The notes beneath the pieces were generated by a model. The model ran no database searches. It was given only the letters and a program-made list of their open reading frames with translations, and was not told the DNA's origin. This document shows positions 45,649 through 58,101 of a DNA stretch of 64,000 nucleotides, piece after piece. The position numbers were made by a program, and so were the translations under genes. Numbering within the stretch: the first letter of the stretch is position 1; the number at the start of each line of letters is the position of its first letter. The stretch comes from Liquidambar formosana (Eukaryota; Streptophyta; Magnoliopsida; Saxifragales; Altingiaceae): contig CM077831.1 in NCBI GenBank assembly GCA_039720395.1, positions 2,515,001 to 2,579,000 on the forward strand, in the 5' to 3' direction.

Positions 45649-48600
45649 TGGTGACCATAGCCTCGGTATCCACATGCTCTACCCAGTCTTCTTTCTTCTT
45701 TCCCGTAGAATTATACCAACTTGTCAAGCTCTGAGGATTCAGCCCCTCTGTAAAGTACTTATCACAAAAATCTTTATCTGCCAATGCTGGATCGGAACTT
45801 GGGTAAAAAGTGCAATAGTGTGATGGCTCTTCCTTTTTGAACTCTTGTACACATTCAAACCCCATAGTAAGGACCATGTCTTGAAACAAAGTGACCATGG
45901 TTTCAGAATCCATGTGCTCTACCCAATCTTCTTCTTTCTTCTCCCAATAATTGTCATTGATGGCTTCATCATCTACCATTTCACCGGTGATTGGATACCA
46001 CTCGGTAAAGAAAATCTCAAACCCCGGGATTCTGATCTTGGTTGTTGGATTGAACATAGGCTTTGGGAACCCACAGTACAGGAAGTCATCTCCTTCCTTG
46101 ATAAAATAGCCATTCAGAGTCGGCCTATATGGTGAAATCTTAAAGTCTGGCACCCTTCCTTCTGCTCTGGCCTTTCCCTTCTCCTTATTCCTCTTTGTCA
46201 TTTCTGCATAGTCATTCTTGGTGGGCTCATATCCTAACCCAAAAGTGTAGGAAACAACCCGGCTTTGAATAGAATGGGGAATTCCTTGTTGGCGACGCCC
46301 TAGGCCTATACCCGGAAAGAAATTCATTTTCCGCATTATCTCACCAACATGTAAATTACCATGGGGACAATAGTCAAGGGGTATCAATTCTTCCTTTTCC
46401 AACTCCTTTTCTATACACTGCACATACTTAAACCCAGACAAGGGTATCTCAACTGATTCTGGTTTTATTTCACATACGGGTACTCCCGCCATTTTCAAAT
46501 CATAGTCCCCTTGAAGCGTGACAATGGCTCCCTCATGAGGGAACTTTACCTTTTGGTGCAATGATGATGGTACAGCCCCAGCAGGATGAATCCAAGGCCT
46601 TTCTAATAACAGATTAAAACATGACGGCACATCCAAAACCTGAAATTCCACTCTGAACTCTGTGGGTCCCATGATTAAAGGTAAAGTGATCACCCCAATT
46701 ACTTCTCTACGGGTATTATCATACGCCCTCACTGTCTGCCCAGATGGGGTGAAATCAGTGGCAAGCCCAAAACAGTTGCAGTTCTCAAGGGACACACATT
46801 CAGCGCGGAACCATTATCAATCAAGACCGTGGGAACCCTCTTCCCCATGGTCTCAACAGTTATATGCAAGGCTTGAGAGTGGCTTAGCCCACTCTTAGGT
46901 AAGTCAGCCTCTGTGAACACTATAGTGGAATTCTTCGGAGCAGGGTTTACTAGATTCACCAGTCCCTCGGGAGACAAATCAACCGGAACTTGTATCTGAT
47001 TTAACAACTTCAGCACTGTCTGTCTGTGTTTGTGAGAGGCCATAAGCAAGCCCCATATGGTGATATTGGCATTGGTCTTCTTCAATTGTCTGAGTACTTC
47101 ATCCTCTTCTTCTTGCACATCAAGGCGCTTATCTAACTCACCCAGTGGATTATCAGATTCCAAGTGCGGAAGCTTGAAATGGCAGCCCCCTCTTGTCATG
47201 TGGTCTACTTCTTCATTACTAGCCCATATGTCATCAATCTCATTTGTGTCACCCATTAGGTCATCCCATTCAATCATATCAATGTCCTCCATCTACACCT
47301 TTTCGGGTATATCGTCCCAACCTGTAGGAATTATGGGCTCACTTGGCAATGGATCAAGATAAAGCACATAGTAATCAAATTTCCCCGAAGGTTCTCCTAA
47401 TAGCCCCACTTGAGGGTTTCCTGCTTCATACCTTTCTCTCAACTGCTGTTGGATAGACTTCTTTGGCAACTGTAGGGTCTTTTGATCGATGAGGTCTTGG
47501 ACGACCTTTCTCAACATAGCACAGTCCTTAGTGTCATGGCCGGGTATACCATGGTATTAGCAATATTGATGGGGTGTTTGGGGTCTTGGCTTTGGAATGT
47601 GAGATATGATAAGGCCTTTGTTACAGCATTGGTGAAAGGCTTGGGTCAAGGACATGGGTAATGGGGTATATTGTCTTATGGGTAGGCAAGGTCGAGATGG
47701 GTCGGCTTCAATGGCATTTATGGAGTTGGACGAATTATGAGAGGGAAGTGGATTTTGGGTGACATTTGGACGATTTGGTGGAGTTGGTGGTGAGATGATT
47801 TGTTTGTCAAGTAAGTCTTGGATCTCATGCCTAAGGCGATAGCAACGGTTGGTTGAGTGGCCTTTGGCTTGGTGGAATTTACAGTATTCATTCTCATTGT
47901 AGTTCTTAGGCAATGGGTTTGGTGGTGGTCTTGGTTCGAGAGGTTTCAATAGGCCTCAGCTCTTTAGCTTTTCAAGTACTTTCTCAAGTGGCATATGCAA
48001 CTCGGTGAATTGGCGAGATGGGTTGGTGTCATTTAGGGAGATAGGTTGAATGGGTTGGGCTATGTCATTGACCTCGGCATTGTTTTTCCCAGCAAAGTTC
48101 GGCCTGCGGCTCCTTTGGACTTCTTCTGTCTTGATTAACCCACCGGCAATAGCATCCTCAACTTGTGTACCTACTCCGATAAGAGCCTTGAAATTAGGGA
48201 AGTAGTGAGCAAAGAGGTGCTTGTGATACACCAGCAATAGGTTCTTAACCACCAACTGAATCTGATCTTCCTCATTCGGTCTATCTGCCATTTTCAAGGC
48301 CTTTTGCCTCCACTTTGTAATGAAAGCGGAGAAAGTCTCATTAACCCCTTGTTTCATGGTCTCTAGGTCCCTTCGCGTGACATCCACCTCAGTGTTGTAC
48401 TTGTAGTGCTCCGAGAACTCATTACATATGTCCTCCCAAGTCCGGGTTCGATTTTCATCCAAGGCTAGGAACCACTTTAAAGCACAAGTGGCTAGGGTTT
48501 CATGGAACATTTGGGCCAAGAGTTCATCTGTTGCTCCTCGAGGGTGCATAGCTCGTACATACATCTTCAAATAGGTCTTGGGGCAACCCATTCCATCAAA

Positions 48601-49053
48601 CTTTACTAGTTCGGGCATCTTGAATTGTAGTGGAATATGAGCTTGAGGAAACAAAGATAGGGTACGTACATCCACCATGTCATTTGTCCTACGGATTCCC
48701 TTTATAGTTTTCTCCAAGGCTTCTACCTTGCTAGCCAACACAGAGTCTGTATCAGAGGTCTTCCCCTTACTTCCCCCTTCTAGGTTAAAAATTTCGGGTG
48801 ATTCATTTCCCTTGGGCTTAGTACTTCCTCCCTCATTGGTCTTAGTGCCTTCTCTAGACTAGGTCCCATTTTCGGTGTTATCCCCCGGGGTACGGCCATT
48901 ATTCTGTTCAGGCTCCGACATCTTATGTTGGATATCTTGGGCCATTTTCAATGCTATCTCGGATATATCAGTGGTGTAATCAAGCTTGGTCATGATAGCC
49001 TTCAAACAAGTCTCAACATCAAAACCCCCTGCACTAGTTGCTTCATCAGCCAT
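45649..49053 (-). pseudogene. Element A gag-protease, main part (decayed)
   Basis: Same order as in B: MADEATSAGG start at 49,053, gag domain (FDGMGCPKTYLKMYV), zinc-knuckle-like YCKFHQAKGHSTNRC, second knuckle, protease LIDNGSALN, and G-patch-like FFPGIGLGRRQQG. In-frame stops at 48,859, 47,956, 47,557 and 47,293 and a four-base loss near 46,765 disable it. Near the C-terminus a segment beginning EDWVEH occurs twice, 81 codons apart (about 45,933 and 45,690), where B has one copy. The frame runs into G at 45,649 and resumes at 16,867. Confidence 0.88.
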
Positions 49054-49770
49054 ATCTGACTGGTTGGTAGAATCAATCTTCACTAAGCGCCCTTGCTGGT
49101 CGCGGATCCAAGCCAGTACGTCCTCTCACTCCTCTAAGAAAGGGAACAATCAGTCTCTCATATGTCCTAGGCATCCATATTTGTCTCAATGACTTCACGC
49201 CATATATACTCAATTAGTCCCTTTTAATCCAATCACCTTTGCAAGGGTCATGGGTGAAAGGTACGTATTAAGGATATAGGGTGTAAAGGGCCTCTATTAA
49301 TTTTCCATTAAGCACATCACAAACACGGTCATGATATCATTACAAACAAATGTGGGTGCATAAGGGTGAAACCATACTGCCCTACAAGTCTGTCTATATG
49401 GACTAATGATAAGGGTAGGCTGGGGTCCTTCACTTGCTTGAGCAATCTTTATACCTAACCACATGTGGCATCAGGAACGCCGCGTGGGTCCAGCAGTACG
49501 TGATTAACTCATTTAATATACCCAAGGGCAAGCCCAAGGGTACTTGGCAAGAGAAGTTGAGAGCTTTCGCCCCAACACATGGAATCAGGAAAACCAAGGT
49601 TGAGGCTAGGCCCATCAGTGGCAAGGGACATCGATCCTAACATGCAAGAGTTTGCGCACACAATGCAATAAATGAAAGCACACAATCAAGCGGATGCAAT
49701 GTGATTGATTTTAATTAAACAAAAGAAATTAACTTAGCCCAATCAAATTATATAGAGTCTAGCCCACAAA
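49054..49770 (-). other. Leader of element A between primer site and gag
   Basis: Matches the B leader, with a particularly similar block at 49,375-49,600 that contains the small hydrophobic frame 49,624-49,430. No other gene. Confidence 0.6.
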
Positions 49771-49789
49771 TCCCCAGTGGAGTCGCCAA
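49771..49789 (-). other. Primer binding site of element A
   Basis: The minus strand reads TTGGCGACTCCACTGGGGA, two bases from the LTR, identical to B. Confidence 0.8.
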
Positions 49790-49791
49790 GC

Positions 49792-52700
49792 TGTGGACCC
49801 CAAAAAGTGGGCCCACAAGGATTTAACAGAAAATAGGTTTGAAAAAAAAAAAAAAGGAGTCGCCACCTTATTTTTTAAAGGAAACAAGGAAAACCCTAAA
49901 AAAATAGTTTTGTTTTAGGAAAACAAAAGATTGACTCCATATTTAAAAATGGTAAGGCAAATGATCTTTTGGAAACCAAAGAAATCGGGGATTCGGAGGC
50001 TAAGTTACGATATGGGAAGGTTCTAGGCAAAGCCTATAGGCACCCATATCGCCCTAAACGGTCTCTTAATTTAATTGGGCTAAATCAAAGTCTTAATCAC
50101 ACACAAATCAACAATTATTATCATAAGACAGCATGCATATCATTCATTCATTCATCCATATAATCAAGTAAATCAAAGAAAAACAAAAAAAGAAAGAGAG
50201 GAGAGAAAACCTAGGATACTTAGTATCCTAGGGCGGACTTGAACCTCACGAAGAGCGCCTACGTACCATGTATGGAAATACATGGATCAAAATCCACGTA
50301 GTTCGAAAGGGAATAGGGTTATAACCTAATAGAGGCCTATGGTAAACCCTAAGTTTCCTTTCAAGTAAAACATGGTAAGTTTCCAAAAGTAAATGATTCT
50401 TCAAAAGGTCTTTAGGAAATATGGAATTTTATAAAGATAGAAACTTTGATTTAAAAAGTATTTTTTAATGAAAGGAAACTATAAGGATTGCCATGTTCCC
50501 CTATTAGGAAATAACCCTAGGAGGGAGAAAGGGAAAGTTTCAAGGAAAGGAAAGAAGGGTGAATTGGGGCACCCTTATACCCTACTTACCTTTAAGCAAA
50601 AGCAACCTGTCAAAATAACCACCCTATTGCATAGGGTAATTATCTTATTTGCAAGATTTCATCTTGCAATAGCCAAAATAACCATCCCACATTGGTGGGG
50701 GAGTTGCACCTGTTGTACCTGTCAAAGCACCTGCAATTTGCATGCAAAACTTACCAAGAATACCAACCAACCAAGCTAGGTTCCAATCAAGCAATTATCA
50801 TGCTTAAACATAGGCTAACACATGCTCAAAACTCATCATTAAAGCCATTAAACAGTTCTGGACAGAATTGAAATAGAGCTTAAAATCAACCATAAATCAT
50901 GCAAACAACATGAATCATAAGCTAACTAAAACCCTAATTCAGACCTTTATGCAATGACATGCAAAAACCCTAAATTCAACTAATATGAATGCAAAAACAT
51001 CATAGTGACCTAATATGGAACACATACGCAGCAACTATGAAGAAGAAACAAAGAAAAATCCTAAGCTATCATGCTATATGCAACTTTCCTAAAACAAGGA
51101 TGAATGAAACCCTAGAATCGCACTAGTGCATAAAATCCCATGAAATCACTCTAAACCATGCAAAACAGAATATGAACAGCATTCAATCCATGCATATTAA
51201 CCAATAGAATGATCCACACATGATAAAGACATAGGCTTTCACATGAAATAATGCTATTCTAAGCATAAACTCAATTTCAGCACAAGAAAAATCCTAGAAT
51301 CTCAATTATGCAGTAAATCACATGGGATAATACCCTAGCATGCTAAACAGCCCATAAACATCATCCTAATCATGCATACTAACTCATAGAAGTAGCAAGA
51401 CATGATAAAAACATATGCTTTAGCATGAAATCATAGCTATTCAATGCAAGACCCTAGAACAAACTCTAGAAACCCTAAAAAAACACAACTACACATAAAA
51501 TCACATGGAATAACATTATATCATGCAAATCCAGCCACAAACATTATTCTAATCATGTATTCTAAGCATTAGCAGCATCAACACATGATAAAAACATGAA
51601 CTTGGACATGAAATTATGCTATTCTATGCAAAACCCTAGTTTGAATGAAAGAGAGAAAGGGGAAGAACTATACCTATGGTGGCTGCTATAGAGAGTCCTC
51701 CTCCTCTTATGCACTGCTGGGAATTCCTTCCTTCAAGCCTTCAAGCCCAACTCCAGCCCTCCTTCAAGCTTTCTCTCTCACTCTCTCAGTCAAAGTTTAG
51801 GTTAAACTACCCTAAGGATGCCTGCCATAGCCTCCAAGTCTCACACATGCCTCATCCTTCTGAAATTCCCCCCAATTCCTGAAGTATAAGGGGGTATTTA
51901 TAGGGTTTGAGGGAAAACCCTCAATGGTTGGGATTAAAACCCTAGGTATTGATCCAAGGGCTCTTAGAGGTTCCCTTGGGGCTCAAGTAGGTCAAATAGG
52001 GCTGAAATTAAGGTTAAATGGCGGCTGGAGGCGAGCAAATCCAAGGAAATAGGGAGGGAGCCGCGTCAAAACTCAAAAAAGGAAAGTGGCTCGGGTGACC
52101 ACCTGGGGCTAGGCAGCTAGCAGCCTGGGCCCAGGCGGCTAGCCGCCCAGGCTTGGGTGGTCACCCGAGGCCATGTCATCCTCAGCCCAATTTTGACCCT
52201 TTCAGCTTCCAAATGTGTTTCAGGGTTCAAATTAACTCCGATTTTGACGAAACGAAAGCCAAAACGACCGTGTTTCGAAGGGGAATGTAATTTGAGTCAC
52301 TTGAGGGCAAGAAACCCTAGCCATGGCTGCATGGTTGGGTCCTACAAAGGTGGTTAACCGCTATGCCTCACCATCGCTTAGCTTAGGTATGCACATAGGG
52401 TCGCACCGAATGCTTTCCAATTCGAAATTCAACTTCCCTAAACTCATTTGGGGATGAAATTAAGACTAATCAAGGTCAAATGAGTTGTCATAGAGTGAAA
52501 ATCATGAACCAATTCGGGCTAACCCGAAATAGGTCTCTTAGCCAACCTGAGCCTTATTGAGCCATTCTAATCCCGAACCATCAATTCATCGAATTGAACC
52601 CATAAATACCTCAAATGCAACCATATGAACTCCAATTGGCAATTTGGAGATCATTTCAAGGTCAAATGGAAAGTTTGTGGCTTAAAGGACGATTATGCCC

Positions 52701-52876
52701 CTCAAGTCACAAAAGTTCTTATTAGCCCTCAAGATCAACTCCAAATCGAACCAAAATTCATACACATCATCCTTAGGACCCTAGAAACTTAATGCAAAAG
52801 ACTAGACTCAAAAAGGAAACAAAAAGACACATGAAATGACAAACCTTAGCTAAAGTGGCAAAAATGGGGTGTGACA
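49792..52876 (-). repeat. Element A 5' LTR
   Basis: 3,085 bp, TGTGGAC to GTGTGACA, aligning with 3,228-6,302 throughout. TATA box (minus) at 51,895-51,902, palindrome module 52,090-52,169, multi-stem block near 50,208-50,305. It is the promoter of the element's genomic RNA. Followed by ATAGG (52,877-52,881). Confidence 0.92.
52090..52169. promoter_or_regulatory. GC-rich palindrome module, A 5' LTR copy
   Basis: Outer arms CTCGGGTGACCACC (52,090-52,103) and GGTGGTCACCCGAG (52,156-52,169), perfect 14 pairs; centre GCCTGGGCCCAGGC. It lies 188 bp upstream of the TATA box in LTR direction. Confidence 0.8.
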
Positions 52877-52881
52877 ATAGG

Positions 52882-53358
52882 GTTGCACCAAATGCTTCCC
52901 AATTCGAAATTCAACCTCCCTAAACACATTTGGGGATGAAATTAAGACTAATCAAAGTCAAATGAATAGTCATGGAGTGAAAATCATGAGCCAATTCGAG
53001 CTAACCCGAAATAGGTCTCTTAACCAACCTGAGCCATATTGAGCCATTCTAATCCCGAACCTTCAATTCATCAAATTGAACCCATAAATACCTCAAATGC
53101 ATCCATATGAACTCCAATTGGCAATTTGGAGATCATTTCAAGGTCCAATGGAAAGTTTGTGACTTAAAAGACGATTATGCCCCTCAAGTCACAAAAGTTC
53201 TTATTAACCCTCAAGATCAACTCCAAATCGAACCAAAATTCATACACATCATCCTTAGGACCCTAGAAACTCAATGCAAACGACTAGACTCAAAAAGGAA
53301 ACAAAAAGACACATGAAATGACAAACCCTAGCTAAGGTGGCAAAAATGGGGTGTAACA
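52882..53358 (-). repeat. Element D 3' LTR, remaining part
   Basis: Continues the D LTR broken at 3,227 and ends GTGTAACA next to the D pre-LTR hairpin. It aligns with the last 480 bases of the A LTRs. Confidence 0.88.
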
Positions 53359-53402
53359 GAAGCCCCTCATTGGTGAATAAGTTTCACTTGCGAACCAATG
53401 AC
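53359..53402 (-). other. Conserved hairpin before the D 3' LTR
   Basis: CATTGGT (53,368-53,374) and ACCAATG (53,394-53,400), inner AAGT/ACTT; the minus strand has GAGGGGCTTC beside the LTR end. Confidence 0.6.
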
Positions 53403-53574
53403 AAAAAGAACAACCCATTTTTGCCCGGGGAATTAATTTCATTAATACCCACTGGGGAAAAGAGAGCGATCATGTTATTGAATCCATAGAATTCATCAGA
53501 CACAAACCTTCCACACATAAAGGTACTCCTCATAAGTTCTACAAAACTCTTCTCAAATTGCATACTAGTGGCAC

Positions 53575-53912
53575 TGGGGGACAAAATGAGGTATCCATAG
53601 CTCACATTGAACTACGTTCGATGAAAGGTCTTCCCATACTACACCAATGGCTCTGGTGAATAATACGAGGTATCCATAGCTTACATCGAATCTGCGTTCG
53701 ATGAAAGGTCTTCCCATACTACACCAGTGGCTCTGGTGAGTAATACGAGGTATCCATAGCTTACACTGAATCTACGTTCAATGAAAGGTCTTCCCATACT
53801 ACACCAGTGGCTCTGGTGAATAATACGAGGTATCCATAGCTTACATCAAATCTGCGTTCGATGAAAGGTCTTTCCATACTACACCAATGGCTCTGGTGAA
53901 TAATACGAGGTA
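53575..53912. repeat. D 3' UTR hairpin array 1 (about 80-bp units)
   Basis: Four units homologous to A 6527-6845. Stems CATTGAA/TTCGATG (G-T pair) and CATCGAA/TTCGATG, and CACCA/TGGTG around ATGGCTC or GTGGCTC. One unit has CACTGAA/TTCAATG, with a T-A pair where others have C-G. Confidence 0.78.
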
Positions 53913-54230
53913 AAACTATGCCATCAAGGCTATCACAAAACATGAGAAAGATACATCCTTCTCGTATTCAAATCATCAAGGTTATCATGTAACACGAGAA
54001 AGATCGCATCCTTTTCATATCCAAACCATCAAGGTAAACACATACCACGGGAAAGATTGCATCTTTCTCATATCAAACTCTCAAGGTGAACACATAGTAT
54101 GAGAAAGATCGCGTCCTTCTCATATTCAAACCATCAAGGTAAACATAAATCATGGGAAAGATTGCATCTTTCAAGCTATCAAGGTAAACATATATCATGA
54201 GAAAGATTGTATCTTTCTCTCACTAAGTCA
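53913..54230. repeat. D 3' UTR hairpin array 2 (about 60-bp units)
   Basis: About five units homologous to A 6846-7580, so the number of units differs markedly between the sister elements. Confidence 0.75.
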
Positions 54231-54663
54231 TCAAGACAAGGGTAAGCTTCAACTTACCAACACTCAACAAGTTCACCAAGTTATCTCACATGGAGGCTAT
54301 TCATGCCTCAACTCAAACATCAACTCATATAGGAGACACATTCATCTCATGAAAGCAATCATTCACATGCATATAGGGAAGGTATCTTTATCCCAAATGA
54401 CAACCAATCATAGTGACATAGGAGGGAATTCATCCCTAATGTTCAAAAATCATATGCATAGAGAGGGTTGTTCAACCCTACTAGCATGCCATACCCACAC
54501 AAGGGCCACCAATGCAATCCATTTCAAAACATTTCATACTAAACAATGTCAAGATATCCACTCATTTTTTCAATTCAAAATAGCTTGAAATTTCATCTCA
54601 AAGAAGGTTCAAACGCGCGAATAGGCGAACAAAGGCCAAATGGGCAAAGTGGAGCAAGCAAGG
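54231..54663. other. Spacer between hairpin array and PMD promoter in D
   Basis: Homologous to A 7581-8018, with no gene seen. Confidence 0.5.
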
Positions 54664-54744
54664 CGGGCTAACCACTTGGCTGCTGGTGGCTTGCCGCCCA
54701 AGCCCAGGCGGCTTGCCACCCCATGCTGGGCAGTTACCCGAGGC
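54664..54744. promoter_or_regulatory. GC-rich palindrome module upstream of the PMD gene in D
   Basis: Same form as A 8019-8096 (GCCGCCCAAGCCCAGGCGGC core), with outer arms decayed to TAACCACTT and AGTTACCCGAGG. It lies 297 bp before the start codon. Confidence 0.65.
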
Positions 54745-55040
54745 TAGGGTCCTCAAAAATCTGGGTTTTTAAACCATTGACCCCCCCACTCATACTCACA
54801 TTCTGCCAATTTCGAAAATAGAGAGTTTCTCTCTTTAGAAACCCATTCCATCTTCTCCAAACACTCACACACACATTCTCATTCAAAGTTTCACTTTCAA
54901 TTCAAGTTGTGTGCATGAAATAGTATCAAGAACAAGTCATTCAACAACAACAACAAGCATCAATCATTAACTTGCAAGATCAAATTCATCATCTTTCTCA
55001 TCAAACCCATTTTTCTTACATACAAGTTCATCCATCCACA

Positions 55041-57711
55041 ATGGATTCTAGTAATGATTCCAACATCAAGTATCCATACTATGTGATCAAGAATACATAC
55101 AAGGCACCAATCTATGATGCATCCCAAGACAAGGTGTTGCTTGAACCCAAGAAGCATCTTTCATACCTCCATTCCCAACAAGAGGTTAGTTCTTCCCAAC
55201 TTAACATGATCTTCTTTTGATTGTTTCTATCATTGTTAAGCCAAGTTCATTGATTTGGCAAGGATTGAATGTGCAAAAAGCTTTTTTCCCAATGCTTGAG
55301 AAAAGATGCCCACCAAGTGTTTGATAAAATGCCAAAGAGACAAAAACATGTTCAATCCTTGTAAAATCAATAGGTTTGCATTGTAGTACAAAGTCTATTG
55401 ATCTTGGCAAGGATTTGATATACAAAAACTTTCATTTCAATGCTTGAGAACAAGTCACCCCCCAAGTGTTTGATAAAATGCCCGAAAGACAAAACCATGT
55501 TCAATCCTTACAAAATTAATGAGTTTGAATACACAAAGTCATGGGCATTCATTTCTAATTCATTTCATGAATCAAAACCCATATTTTAAAACTTTTGTAA
55601 AACCATTTGAAATCAATTATCAATGTATGCCTAATATCTCTATGTTTTCAATGCTAACTCAATACACAATCCTTTGAAATAGCCCGATTTCCAACGTCTC
55701 CGTACAAGGACATCCATGAAGGGACTCATTTCATGGTGGAAGTATATAGAGCATGCCCAACCACGTGCTCGCAAGATAATAAAGAAGGTGGGTTTTGGGC
55801 CCTTCCTAGATGCTCTATGGAATGAGCAATGGGATAGGCAAGCATTGTTTGCCTTGACAGAGTTATGGTGGGATACCACCAACACTTTCCACTTCAACTT
55901 CGGGGAGATGACCATGACCCCTAAGGATTTCACCATGGTAACTAGGTTGAGCTTAAAAGGCAAGCGCTTGGAATACTATGAGCATGCAAACATAGATCAG
56001 AACTACATAGTAGCTCTACTCGGGGTTGAAGCGGAATTAAGCCCAAAGGGTGTACGCCGTACTTGGCTCTACAACACCTTTGCCATTGTGGAAGAGAGTG
56101 ATGGGACGGATCCCCAATACATTGTGAGAGCTTTCTTGCTCTACATGATTTTATGTACCTTCTTTGCGGGCACCAATGACATGGCTCGACTAGAGTTGCT
56201 AGCTAGCATGGAAGATGTGAACAAAATTGGGAGATACAATTGGGGTGGGGCTGCTTTTGCAACCATGTATCGCTCCATGACTAACATGTCCTGAGGAGTT
56301 GCAAAGAACTTTGGGGGACTTCCTTTCGTTTGGGAGGTAACAAAGAGCATTCAATTCTCTATTATTTCCCGAAACTTGACTTGTGCATGATTTCCTCTAT
56401 TTCTTTGATTTTCCACAGATATGGTACTACGAGTACCTGAACATGTGCCGCCCAACTCTTGCTAATGATGCCATGTCATGGCCTATTCTTCAGAATTACG
56501 CTCTATCTTGCTTGGCTACAAAAGCCTCCAACCGACATGATTATGCCTATGCAAGGGTATATCTTGCCAGCTTGACTGCTGATATGGTAAAATCTTTCTT
56601 TCTTTCTCTTTTTAACTTTTTATCTTTTTTCTCATTTCTCATTTTAAACTCAACAGGTGGAATGGGATCCATGGAGGCTGTGGGAGCATAGGCTACCCGA
56701 GAAGTACTCCTCTTGTTTGGAGTCGACAAGCAAAAGGGTCCTTTTTGAAGGCCCCACAGGTAGATGCTAGTATCTTGGGGAGCGAGTCCTGAGACAAGTC
56801 CATGGAAATATGAATGCAGCTGTGACACCTTCTATGCCACCAAAGAACATGAGGCATACTAACCACCTAGTGGGGGATGAACTAGAAGAGGCTCTGAGGG
56901 GTTGGGATGCTGAGGGATTCACCTCCCCTCGCATAAAATACACTGCCTTTTGTCGATAATATTTGATGAATCCTAGGGTCACTGGCCTCCCACCTCAAGG
57001 GGTGAGCTCCCCAAATTCTTAAATTCTTTTCAAGATCATAAGAAAGACTCTTGACAAACATTTGAATTTCAGGGCCGACGGGCAAGGGGACATAGCTCCA
57101 CAGTTGGATTAGCCACTAGGATGACTTACAATGACGAGGATGAGGACCTTGAAGGAAATCAACCTCCACCCCTCCCACAACTAAATTGGTATGTGAACTT
57201 GTGCAGTGGGATGAAATTTGTGAAGACCGACATTACCCATCCACCATTCGATGAGTATCCCAAGATCTACCCATATTATGAGAATGTGAGTTCTAAACTC
57301 TTACCTTCTTGAAATTAGATTCTTTCATTATTATTAACCATGTTCATACTCTCCTAGGTTCCATGGGAGTACGCCCAGGAATGGATTGAACTCAATGAAG
57401 GATTGAGGAGGGATCTTGTGCGAATGAGTTTAGAGAACTCCGTTCTAGAAGCACGCTTGAATCCCCAAGTAAGTGATCATCTTTATTAACTTTCACCTAG
57501 GATTGGCACCATTACCCTATTAACCCATTATCTTTCCTTGCAACAGGCATCATCATCCCGTCCACCTCGTTCAGGGCATGATAGAGCTGGGCCAGTCGAA
57601 AGAGAAGGCCCACGGGAAATCATTGAGTTTCACTCACCTCTTGTTAGGAATGTTTGGAACTTATTATCTTCTTGTCATGTACTAATTAGGAATTTCAATT
57701 CCCAACCTTGA
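55041..57711 (+). pseudogene. Seven-exon PMD gene carried antisense in element D, decayed
   Basis: Exons 55,041-55,184, 55,683-56,336, 56,419-56,586, 56,657-57,001, 57,073-57,285, 57,358-57,468, and 57,547 on. Exons 1-6 have exactly the lengths found in A (144, 654, 168, 345, 213, 111) and all junctions are phase 0 and GT-AG. Exon 2 shows the PMD core clearly: ISWWKYIEHAQPRARK, NFGEMTMTPKDFTMVTRL, RYNWGGAAFATMYRSM. D has three in-frame stops (56,292, 56,768, 56,957), none shared with A, and a one-base loss in exon 7 that moves the end to about 57,711 instead of the basic tail seen in A. The lesions therefore arose after the two copies separated. Confidence 0.82.
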
Positions 57712-57878
57712 ACTCCTAATTATGGATACTTGATGAATTTATGTTGAACTTTATTGCAATGATATGATCTTGTGTGGTGTGAAAAATGGGCTTAAATCAA
57801 GCACAAAAGAGTCAAAATATCACAAAAGGGCCAAACAAAGGCACAATAGGGCAAAAATGGGCGAAACAAAGCGGCGGC

Positions 57879-57958
57879 CTCAGGTGACCACCTGGGGCTG
57901 GGTGGCTAGCCGCCTGGGCCCAGGCGGCTAGCCGCCCAAGCCTAGGTGGTCACCTGAG
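57879..57958. promoter_or_regulatory. GC-rich palindrome module upstream of the DUF7745-like gene in D
   Basis: Arms CTCAGGTGACCACC and GGTGGTCACCTGAG, perfect 14 pairs, with an A-T pair where the A LTR copy has G-C. The interior palindrome around GGGCCC has 15 perfect pairs. It ends 88 bp before TATAAAAG at 58,047. Confidence 0.78.
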
Positions 57959-58101
57959 CCCAAAGCGGTGTTTCGCCAGTTTTTAGGAAACTTCCTATTT
58001 TAACGGAATTTCTCCTTCCAAAACACGGATTTCTGAATTTTTTCCTATAAAAGCACATCCAAGGGGTCTCAAACCCTACTTACATTCATTGAGAGCAAGT
58101 T

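Larger units (their letters stand above)
3228..52876 (-). mobile_element. Element A: complete Ty3/gypsy Tat-lineage retrotransposon, minus strand
   Basis: Its ends are two LTRs of 3,075 and 3,085 bp flanked by ATAGG. In the element's own direction: 5' LTR 52,876-49,792, primer site, leader, gag-pro 49,053-45,649 and 16,867-16,700, intron 16,699-16,514, pol 16,513-13,136, antisense DUF7745-like and PMD genes, hairpin repeats, pre-LTR hairpin, 3' LTR 6,302-3,228. The copia LTR G splits the gag-pro gene and carries B and C inside. Without the nested insertions A is about 20.9 kb, long for a gypsy element but normal for Ogre/Tat. Confidence 0.92.
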
